Of a DNA stretch of 64,000 nucleotides, positions 23,531 through 33,598 are shown one piece after another. Below the pieces are notes generated by a model, which worked only from the letters and a program-made list of their open reading frames with translations, was not told where the DNA came from and searched no databases. Position numbers and translations under genes: made by a program. How positions within the stretch are numbered: position 1 is the stretch's first letter; every line of letters starts with the position of its first letter. Source of the stretch: Coix lacryma-jobi var. lacryma-jobi (lineage: Eukaryota > Streptophyta > Magnoliopsida > Poales > Poaceae). Location of the stretch: the NCBI GenBank assembly GCA_009763385.1, contig CM019825.1, forward strand, positions 16,243,121-16,307,120. Reading direction: 5' to 3'.

Positions 23531-26500
23531 TGTCAAGCACTGCATTAGAAACTACATTTAGCTACTAAAATGCATAAGCAATGTATGGCATCATTTCATG
23601 TGCATGAGAGTGTTTTTGCCTTTTGCTTATTTATTGGATTTAGGATTTCTATTGGACTTGATGGTTTAAGTGGATTTCTGTCTTAGCAAATAATTTTATA
23701 AAATAAAGAATATTGAGTATAACATTTTTCATGTTAACATTTTGACCTAGTTCAAATTTGTTTAGCAAATAAAAACAAGGTAAACAAAATGATTTATGTC
23801 TCAAAATTGGCTTTATTTCTGTGGAGATTTTAAAAGTGCTTTTCAGCAAAAATGTCCTATATGAAAGTTGTAGAGAAAATTATTTTGAGCAACATTTAAT
23901 TTTGGGTCAAAACCTAGTTTGGAGTTTTTTAAGCTGTTTTTGAACGGTCAAAGTTTGAAAAGTTTTTGGAAAAGGGAAAAAGAAAACCTTTTCTCCCGCG
24001 CCCTCACTTCCGGCCCAGTTGGCCTTTCGGCCCACCAGCGCCACGCCGGCCCGCTCGCCGCGCCAGCGCCACTCCCGCGTCGCGCGCGCGCCCGACCGCG
24101 CGGTCGCACCGTACGCCGGCCGGAGCGCCGCCTGGCGGCCCATCCCTGCTGGAAATCCGCGCTCGCCTATCGCCTCCCGATCCTTGCCTCCGTGATCACG
24201 CCACGATCCGCCTCGCCCACTCCCGCTCCGCCTCGCCTGTCGCGCCGCCTCGCCGCTCGCGCCGCTCTGCCGCGACGTCGCGTCGCCGTGGCCCCCGCCA
24301 CGACCACGCATCGCTGCCGGCCGGGCAAAAGGCCCCGCGCACTGCACTCCCCTCTCTTCACTTGCCATTCTGCTCGCCCTCTCTCGCTCTCGCTCTCCCT
24401 TGCCCACACTGCCAAGCAAGCCGAGCACTTGAGCCCGCCGTGCCCGCCACCGCTCGGCACCAAGAGTCCGCACCGCCGTTCCGACCACCTCCGCTCACCT
24501 TTTCCCAATCCCTCGCGCACACCACTTCGCCGTCATCTCGGACGTCCAGTGCTCGCGCTATCGCCACCAGCCGAGCCTCGCTGACACCGGAGTCCGAGGA
24601 GCGCCGCCGCGGTCGCCATCAGCGCCACCCGGAGCTCGAAGCCGTTCACCCCCGACCAAGCCTCCACCGAGCCCCCTCCTCTTCGTCGAGCTTCGTCACG
24701 TCAAGGAAAAGTGAGAACACCAGTTCGCGAGCTCTCTACCGCCCCGTAGCTCTCCCTCCACCTCTGGCCGAGCGCCATGGACGCCGCCATGGCCGCACAC
24801 GTGGTCGAGCTCCACCGGAGCTTCACCGGCCGAACCAACCCCCTAGTAGTCTTTCTAGGGTTCAAGTAAGCTTTCGCCCCCGTTAATTTGGCCGGCGACC
24901 GCCGGAAACGGCGTAGCCATACGTCACCGCCGCCGCCGTCCGCCATCGCTCGCCGCCGGTGAGCTACGGCCATGCGCTAGCCAAACCACCACCACCTCTC
25001 GGTCCGTCTCGTCGAGGGGAGCACGATGAGCCCGGTCCCACCGCCGGCGACCTCGCTGCCGACGAGAACCGCGCGGTCAACCCTCTTCCCCTGTTTTCTC
25101 TCTCTGACGGGTGGGCCCCGTTGACCAGTGGGTCTCCCGCATCAGTCGCTCACGGTCTATGGACCGGGTCTGCGCAAGTTGAGCCGGGAAGTTTAAAATG
25201 ATTTTTCCTTTTCGTTTTAAATTCCAGAAAAGCTTGTTATTTTTGTGTAGCGCGATTTACAGGTCCAAATGAGGTGCTTTCAGTTTTGTTAGCTTGTTTA
25301 TGAGTAGATATATCATGGAAAAATATGAAAGTATTTTTGGTGAAAGTTTATTTTACTGTTTTTATTTATTTCAGTTTATATGCTTTTGTGGAGATAAATG
25401 GGTTTATATGTTTTCTGGTCGAGTTAATTCATGGAAAATTTTGTGTAGGTTCCTTATTATGTAATGTACCTGTGAAAAATATATGCGGCCCTATTTATGT
25501 AGGAAAAATGTCTGTTATGGTTTAAAGTTCTTTTTGGCTGTTTTCTTAGAATAAGTGCTAAGGTGTTTTACATGTGAAAATAAAATATGGAAAAATTTGT
25601 GTAGCTTCTATGTGTTATGTTACAGTTGGAAAAAATATTAAGCATAGGTTGTTGTATGGAAAAATGTGAAGTTATTGTACAAATATACTTTTCTGTGTTT
25701 TTCTTTGGAAATTCATGTAGGAAGTAATATAATGTTTCTGTTCATGGAATTTTCTCGATAAATATGAAATAGGGAGTAAAATCTAGGAAAAATATGAAAA
25801 TGAGTATGTCACCCTTTTCTAGTAGGGTTGTAGTTCAATTGGGTTATTTTGGAATAGATTTGTTTATTTTGTGTAGGGTGATATATTTATGTTTTGGCAG
25901 TGCACTTTCTACAGTAGAGTGTTTATGAGTAGATGAAGCTAGAAAAAGTATGAAATCTGCTGTTTAACACTTTTTAGGAGAAGAGTTAGTTCAAAGTACC
26001 TTTTGAGCAGTGTATTTCATCTTTTTGTGGCCGCTGTTCTGTATTTTATCTGTTGCGGGAAATTGGTCAGTGAAGTCCAGTTAGTGTCAGTTATCTTCTG
26101 GAATTTTTTTGGATTTTTCTGAGTTCAGAAAAAATACACTTGCAGTTCAAACTTGAGTTTCTTTTGAATTTCTAAATGGGAAATAGTTGAAATAATGATT
26201 TGTTTTATGAGGTAAATAAGTATTTACCTCAATGTCAAAAGTGGTTCAACAAGTTGGTTTTGTTGGTTTGCAAGAAATATTGCTTTTCATACCACCATAT
26301 CACGCGCCCCGCATTATTTATTTATTTATTATTTACCGCATGCAATAGGATCGACACTCCCGGAGCCCGACCAGGAGCAAGAGGCAAGCGTCGAGCAGGA
26401 GATCGCGGAGCTACCCTAGGCCGAGGAGGTCGACCCCGCAGCGGAAACTAACCTGCTCGAGTGCCCCTCCCACGAGACCTCGGTCTTCACTCAAGGCAAG

Positions 26501-28024
26501 CCCCGGAGCATTTTAAGTCTCCCAGCTTTTATAATTAACTTAATTGAGTATTTTATATTGTGATGCATTAGGTATAGGAGTTGATTGAATCCTATTTGTT
26601 GCATTATCATCCCTTGACTATTGATTAATATCTGCCTTGTTATCCTGTTATCTTATTGTAAAGTAGAATTGCTTAGTCTGCCTAATAAAAGTAGTGGTTA
26701 AGGATGTTTCCGTAATACCCCTGATGGGTATTTACCGGATCACGGTTGGCTATATTTGCTATCGTGGAAAAGAACCTGAGTAGTAATGAAATACGGTCAA
26801 CTGGAAGGCAAGACACAAGTTTAGAAACTTGGGGCAGTCCGTCCGTTGGATCATGTAGGTTTGTATCGATGTTGGCCCTCGTTCATTTTTGAACGCTCCT
26901 TTTTACTTAGGGATATGTCGGTGCCGTAATCATCGACCTCAAAGCCGGTTAGAAGCTGTTCGGGCTGGAATCAACCCGAGTCACGCCCTCTAGTATGGAA
27001 ATGCGATCTGCCGCATGAGGCCATCGCCAGGTTCCAATTGGGCGGTCCGTGCTTGAACCGCGACGATTACCACCACGAACAAGCATCGAGCGGTTACCCA
27101 ATGCATGGACCCGACGGGGAAAGTGTGGGTTGGTATTAAAGGTCTTTCACCAGCTGGTTTGGAATTTGATTCGAGTCGCCGTCTCCCCGGTTAGTGGGAA
27201 ACTATGGCGAGCTTCACCACGATACAAATCCATGTAATGTTTTAAAGGTTCAACTAAAATGTGGATAAGTCAACTGGATATGGTTATATTATTGCTTGTT
27301 AGACTCAAGTGTGTGTAATAGTTCAGGTGCAAACCTAGAGTAAGAGATAGTACTAAAAACTGACAACTCATCAATGTCATTAATACTCCTTATCTTAATT
27401 TTGAGCTTTTCGCAATTAAAAATCCCAGCTCCACCAAAAAGGCCTTGCACATCCTTGGTGTCTTTATTTTCAGTTGGACGGGTAAGTCTAGCTGAGTACA
27501 TTCCCGTACTCAGGGTTTATCCCGTTGTTGCAGATGGCCAGGTCTACTATGGCTATTGTAAGCACTGCCTCTACCCAGTGGAAGGTGATGAGGAGTAGGC
27601 CCAGGGCAGGGTCGTCCAGAAGCTTCCCCTTTTCTTTTGCTGGATTGAGACTACTGGTGGCACATTACTTGAAAAAGGAGGAGTGAGTCGTGTTGAGTTA
27701 AGTTATCAAACAATGTTTCATTTGGACCACATGTGTGGTGGTCGTGTTTCAAAACTAATTTAAGCTTCCGCACTGTTAAATTTGGTATTGTAATAACTCT
27801 GTTTAAAATTCGCACTCTGATGTTTTAAATCTGGTTTCGTTTATCTGTGATGTATCCTTACGAATGTAATTCTTGAACAATGCGATCCTGTATGTTGTAT
27901 GATGATAGAAATCCTTCGAGATTTCCGGACTACCGGGGTTATATGGGTTCAAGTATGAGTCGATGTCAGACGGATTTGACTAAGACGGTACTTGAGCTCT
28001 TATAATCATGACGGTTCCGCCACA
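23518..28024 (+). repeat. 3' LTR of A (4.5 kb)
   Basis: It begins TGTGACACCC and ends GGTTCCGCCACA. It is complete, unlike the 5' copy, and includes the segment 26220-26913 lost there. That segment holds the CAAGGCAAGCCCCGG motif found at an equivalent place in the LTRs of B and C. The GC-rich core is 23995-25150; the rest is AT-rich. The possible target duplication is CAACC (28025-28029), but the partner is outside the window. Confidence 0.94.
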
Positions 28025-28058
28025 CAACCTGTCTCAACTCTATCCACAGAGACGCTAG
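28025..28058 (-). pseudogene. Stranded piece of the CACTA second gene between A and C
   Basis: These 34 bases, read on the minus strand across the C insertion from 42508, continue the same frame with the motif YASVSVDRV. Related grass CACTA proteins have a very similar motif, as I remember the family. This is the only old-layer sequence left between two retrotransposons. Confidence 0.65.
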
Positions 28059-28063
28059 CGTAT

Positions 28064-31000
28064 TGTAACACTCTGGTGTTAAGCAAGACTAAAACTTGAC
28101 ATGTCATCATATGCACTGGCATTTTATCTGAGTTAATAACCTGATTATGCATTCACTTAAAACAAGTTTAATTTTCATGCTTGTGCTTAGTGATAAGGAG
28201 TGTTTAAGTTTGCAATCCTAGTTTATGCTTTCTTGTTAAGAATAATGCTTTTATGCTTTATAAGGGTATTATGGTAATCTTATGTATAGTAGTTGAATTT
28301 TATACCCAACCCTGGTATTATGTCTCAAAGGTGTAGTGGGAACATGTTTCAAGCTACCTTTGAGGTGTAATTCCAGATTGGAATGAAATTCAAATAAATA
28401 GTTTAAATAATTCAAAAACCCTATTTTATCCCCTTTTCTATAAATCAAAATTTTGAAAGAATTTGGGTATGCTTTAAAAAGCAAAGTTGCTCTATTTCTG
28501 ATTAGGAACAACTTTGGTGTTTAAAGATTTTCAAGTGTTCTTGTGAAATCAAAAGTAATTGTAAAAGTCCTCTTTTGCCCTTTTTGTCCTATTTTGTATT
28601 TCAAATCCTAATTCAAAATATGAGCATATTTTGGGTATCTTGCAAAAATGAAAGATGTTCAGTATTGAATTCTGAGCATTTGATATTTTGGCATATTTTT
28701 AGCTTATATTCAAAAATCCTAAGTAATTTCAAAGTTTGGAAAGGGTAGATTTGGGAAATGGGGGGATAAGTTCTTGCTCCTGTTCATGGCGGCAGCAAGG
28801 CCGATCTTTTGATCGCCTGCTCTCGTGCGTGGACGGCGACTTCTCCCGAAGGAACGCGCGACCGAGTTCGTGGCCAAGTTAAGCTGCTGTTGGCACTCTT
28901 CCTCGCGTCGTGGCGTCACCTCTGAGCTCGCCGTCGCCATGTTTGCCACCAAGGTACCGACGGGAACAATCCGGTCAAACCTCCAGATTCACCGTCTCCA
29001 GTCATTCCCATCCTTTTTCACCGCGCCTATAAGTACTTCACTTCTTTGCGCATCTCCCAGACCTATCCTCTCCATCTCTTTTGCACCAGAGAGCTCATAC
29101 TCGCCGGTTTTCTTCCCGCCGAGCAGAAAGCGCCGCCGAGCTTGACCTCACCGTGGTCAGCCTCAACCAAGCACTTCTCCACTCTCTCTTTCTTGTGTTT
29201 GTGTTTCATCTTGATCCCAAAGGGCTCATCGGCTCGATGGTTCCTTGTCTGGTGCTCAGGTTTTACCGGAACAGCGTTGTCTTCGCCGGAGTTTACCGCC
29301 GAAGACCACTGCTCCGTGGACGCCTACTTTCCAAGCAACCTCCGCTCAAACCGACTTCACCATCAGCACCAGGGTGAGCTTCTAGACCTTCCTAGCCTCT
29401 CCGTTTGCTTGCTACCGGTCTAGGATCGCCGGAAAAGGGCTAGCCGAGATCCGATCCGCCGCCATGCGTGGCCAGGCTCAACCCGAGTGGTAGAGTGTAG
29501 GGTTGAGAGCTCAATCGACTGCGGCTGTCTTGCCGGTGTTGATGCTCGCGTCAGCCGAGTCTCTTCTGGCCAGAGTCGGCCGGCGTAAGGCCCGTCGGCG
29601 CTCGGTTCGCCGTCGTGCACACCGGCCATGGTCGGGGACCTTGTGGTTGTAAAGATGAGAAGTTCCAGGGTGTTGGTTGCAAAGTCGCAGACTCAGGTGA
29701 ATAGCGCCATGGACTGCGGGTTGTTTTAGTGTAAGCCGAAGGGCTTTTCTGCAAAGCTGTCAGGCACACCGCTTCGCTCGAGCCAAGCCTCGGGCGAACG
29801 CGTTCACCGTCCCGCCCGAGCTAGGCCTCGGACGGACGAGCGTTTTTCCGTCTCGCCCGAGCCTCGAGCTAAGCCTCGAGCTAAGCCTCGAAGCGGACAC
29901 ATGCGCAGCGTATCGCCCGAGCTAGGCCTCGGACGGTCGAGGGTTTTCCGTCTCGCCGAGCCCTGAGTCAGGCCTCGGGTAGACGTTTGTCTCGTTGTCT
30001 CGCTGGAGCCAGGCCTCGAGCGGACCCTCGGGCGCTGTCTCGCTCGCGCCGAGCCTCGAGCGAACGCACACACACTCACCTACCGTCGTGCGCTCGCGCC
30101 ACGCTGGGCCGAGTTGGCTTGGGCCGAAAGCCCAGTGTGGGTTCGTTCAAGTTTTTCTTTTTCTGGCTTTATGCACAGTAATCAGTTTTGTTGTTTTTGC
30201 TATAATTAATCTATAACTCTGTTAATTATGAAATTTGACATGATAGATGATAGCATGTCTGTGCTAATATAAAAATTATAAAATTTGTGTTTTGAGTACT
30301 TTTGATATGACAATTAAATCTGTGCTTTATTTAATAAATGTAACGTTGTTGATTTATGTAATTTTCTGTGTTTCTCCAAAAATCAGAAAATTTGACATGG
30401 GAGTTTATATCTTTGATATACACCTTCAGGTTTAATTTCATCTCTGTTTGACAAAGTATGCTTGGTGTATAAGTAAAAGGCTAATTAAAATAATTAATAA
30501 AATAAATAGAAATAGTTGATCCCTGTAGATTTGTGTGACTTTTGGAATTGTTTGACAACCAATTGGAAACTAGCAAGATTTGCTCCCTGGTTATGGGTTT
30601 CCTTTATACAAATACCTTTTTGTTACTTGTAAGTTGCTTTATCAGAAAATAATAAAACTTGTTTAGTGTTTATAATAACTAAAGTGGGTTTGTTGGTTTG
30701 CAACTTTACCGTGAGGGAAAGTTGTACTCTGTAAAGGGTATAGTTAAGAAAATTTCCATCTTTACCATGATCACATCATAAGCATCTCATTATTCATGCA
30801 TATGCACTTTTACGTGTAGATCCCGCTTCGGAAGGCCCTAACTCTCAGTGGATTTCTCCTGAGGGTGCAGACCTTTCTTGTTTTTCAGAATCTTCGGACT
30901 TCACCGATCCTCAAGGCAAGCCCTGGTGCTTTTAACCTTTACTTGTTTTTATAAAGGTTTTATTAAAATATTGCTGAGATAAACTACTGCATTAGGTTAT

Positions 31001-32382
31001 AGGAGTTGTGTGATGGCCTACTCCTTGCACTGTTTACCTCCACCTGAAGATCCACCTGCCTTGTTTAAAAACTATTTGCAAAATGCTTAGTGATGCTATA
31101 CAATAGATTTGCAAAAATGCCAATTTCAAAAGTGTGATCACTTAAAGAATATTTATGGGATTTGGTTTTACTCCCGACTGTTGGCTAAGTATCTGATCCG
31201 TACCTAGTCAATGGCTAGGAGAGGTTGTCCTAGCGTACGGTGCCGTCATGTTGTAGTCCGGGACTCAACAGTTGACACCGACCGGGACAGGGTTGAAAAA
31301 CTGACAGGACTGTGACGCTTGGGTGAGATATAACCAAGGTACAGTTTCTGGCGGAAAAATTAGGGACCATCCGTATGGGAGCCTGCTGGTCAAGACTTGC
31401 AACTATTCACATACTACGGAAAGCTCTGGCTCCGAGGAATCCTTTATTGGGACCGACAACCGCGCACTGGGAGTGGAGAGATGGCGGAAGTAGCTTGTAC
31501 CCACGTGGTCGTCGTACCTGGATAAGAGTGGTGTACTGTACTTCTGGGTGGCGTAGGACCGGGCCCAATCTTGAAGGAATCGTGGTAGACGGGTTGGCCT
31601 ATGCAAGCTTGGGTGCTACATATGCCGTGTGAATAGGGATCCTCAGCTGAGTATTCTTTATCCGGATTAACGTTGCTCCTCGGTTATGGAGACTTGGTCT
31701 TCGACTGTCAACGGAGAGTGGTTCTCAACTAGGGATGTTTTTGAAAGATAAAATGAATCTTGAACAATGAAGAATTGAGAAATACGGAAATCTTTCCAAA
31801 ATAAAACAAGGTTTACAAAATGCTTTTTGTGCAAAATACTTGATTTTGCTTAAGCCTTACCTTGACTTCCTAAGCCTCTCATTCCTGAGTCTTCTCCTCT
31901 TTTCTAGTCGGTTAAGTCTTGTTGAGTACTTTTGTACTCAGGGTTTGTTAACCCTTGTTGCAGGTGAGTACATGGATCCACCTTTTGATGGACAATGCTA
32001 CTTCACTCTAGTAGAAGAAAGTGATAACGATTCTGATGTGTGACCTTGGGCAAGTAACCTCTTTTGAATGAGTTTTGTAATATAAAGTTCCGAACAAGTT
32101 ATGTAATAAGTATTTTGGTGATGTAAACTTTAAACCTAAGTTTTAATCTATGTATATTAATCTTTCCGCTTTTACTCTGATTTATCTTATCTATAAAACT
32201 GTTGTAATACTGTGATGCTTGATGAGGGATTATCCTGGAAAGAATGTAACGTGGATGATTCGGGTTTTCCGAGGACACCCGACAGACCTCTTGAATCATT
32301 TGGAACTCGTGCACGCCGATCAAAGGTCCTTAGGACAATGATGGGTGCATGTGGGCCACTTAATTTAGGAGGTTCTGCCACA
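28064..32382 (+). repeat. 5' LTR of C
   Basis: It begins TGTAACACTCTGG and ends GGTTCTGCCACA. The GC-rich core 28750-30140 includes a block of degenerate CG-rich repeats (29770-30110) built on TCTCGCCCGAGC. Splice-donor-like sites occur at 29374 (AGGGTGAGC) and 29697 (CAGGTGAAT). Reading frames within the core look accidental. Confidence 0.95.
29028..29033 (+). promoter_or_regulatory. Probable TATA box of the C LTR
   Basis: CCTATAAGTA lies in a GC-rich setting after a U3-like region, with a CT-rich initiator-like stretch about 30 bases on. It is conserved at 39173-39178 in the 3' LTR. If used, the transcript would carry some 3.3 kb of R-U5 and donor sites before the primer site. Confidence 0.5.
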
Positions 32383-32384
32383 GC

Positions 32385-32396
32385 TGGTATCAGAGC
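32385..32396 (+). other. Primer binding site of C (tRNA-Met)
   Basis: TGGTATCAGAGC, two bases after the LTR end, identical to A. Confidence 0.95.
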
Positions 32397-32850
32397 AGGA
32401 TTCCCTTAGAAAGTATAACAGTATTCATTTTTGAAAACTTCAAAGGTTTTGAGTCAAACTAAATTTTGAATTAGTTTGAGTCCAAATTGCTTCTAAGACT
32501 TGTCTTATTCTTCTGACTTGCCTTAATTCATTCTTCAGACTTATCCTTCTATCTAAATGGATATGTTTTTAGTATAGTTATGGTGATATTTATATCTAAG
32601 GAACAATGTTTATTATGTTATTGCCCTAATTATGAAAAGAAAGTTTATTCACTTTTTTTAGTAAGTGAATATTTTGAAGTTGATTATTTGTTTGATATAT
32701 GTTTTGTTCGTAAGTACGGTTCATGCATCATTATTGTAACATAAGATTTACTTTCCCTCTTAAATGTTATATCTTTTTATTTATAAAACTCTATCTCTTT
32801 ATCTTAGAACATATATGGTTCGAATCTTCAAAATGGATATATTTTAGCAG
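32397..32850 (+). other. Untranslated leader of C with acceptor-like end
   Basis: AT-rich and non-coding. It ends ATATATTTTAGCAG immediately before the ORF0 ATG, consistent with a 3' splice site. Confidence 0.5.
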
Positions 32851-33390
32851 ATGGCTCGTACCAAGCAAACAGCACGTAAGTGCACTGGACCACGTGGTGT
32901 TCCTCGGCATGCTCTCGCCCTGAGGCAAGCCGACCTTGCCGAAAGCGAAGGGAGTAACCAACCTCTGGTTACTTATGAAGAAGGCGAAGGCAGCAATAGC
33001 GCTACTTCACGGCTACAGGCGGAAGTAGACCGCCTATACATGGATTTAGCTAGAGCAAATGGAGAAAGAACGAGGGGTAACCGAGAAAGAGAAGAGCTTA
33101 ATGAACAATTGCAATATCACCACAAGAAACACCAAGAATATGAATGTAAGTGGAGGCAGACTGTAGATCAGAGAAATCGGGCACGATGCCGGGTGGATAC
33201 CATGAGGGATAACCAAACTCTCATGGCAAACCATCATGTTGAGTTACACAGGCAGTTGGAGGAACTAACTGCACGGTTGCATTCCGAACCTGCTATGCCA
33301 ACCACTACTGAGGAAGAAACCGAAGAGGAAGAGGAGGATGAAGAGTTAGAACCTGAGGAGTATGAGATCTCCTCCGAAGCAGAATCCTAG
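32851..33390 (+). CDS. ORF0 of C: intact histone H3 tail mimic, coiled coil, acidic C-terminus
   Basis: This is a 179-residue intact frame. After the Met it reads ARTKQTARKCTG, identical to H3 residues 1-9 and differing only by Cys at S10 up to G12. PRGVPRH and ALALR follow, matching H3 P16-R17 and L20-A21 after a one-residue shift. Residues about 45-140 are charged and helical with heptad-like leucines (SRLQAEVDRLYMDLARA, EELNEQLQYHHKK), a likely coiled coil. The last 35 residues are almost all Glu/Asp and end EISSEAES. There is no histone fold, signal peptide or membrane segment. It lies between the primer site and gag. Initiator Met removal, expected before Ala, would leave a free ARTK end. 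A role in engaging H3K4 or H3K9 enzymes or readers is inference. Confidence 0.9.
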   Translation: MARTKQTARKCTGPRGVPRHALALRQADLAESEGSNQPLVTYEEGEGSNSATSRLQAEVDRLYMDLARANGERTRGNREREELNEQLQYHHKKHQEYECKWRQTVDQRNRARCRVDTMRDNQTLMANHHVELHRQLEELTARLHSEPAMPTTTEEETEEEEEDEELEPEEYEISSEAES

Positions 33391-33598
33391 ATCTAGAGGT
33401 GGAATAATATGGAGATGTATCATAATGAATTATTCTGACTTTGTAACATAGTTAGTTAGAAAAACCTCTAGCCTGGTGATATATGTAATAATCTCAGTAA
33501 TCCTTCTGTCTCAGAGTGGCTTGTTTGATAAATAAAATGGGCTTGATATGTATTATATGTGAGATGATATGTTAATCAAGTATAGTTGTGTTAAACAG
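33391..33598 (+). other. Spacer between ORF0 and gag of C
   Basis: Non-coding; it ends GTGTTAAACAG directly at the gag ATG. Confidence 0.5.

Noticed and set aside
32851..32950. A genuine histone H3 gene or a captured H3 exon
   Set aside because: Only the first 12-27 residues match; there is no KKPHR segment or histone fold, codons differ, and the ORF sits in the same place in three retrotransposons.
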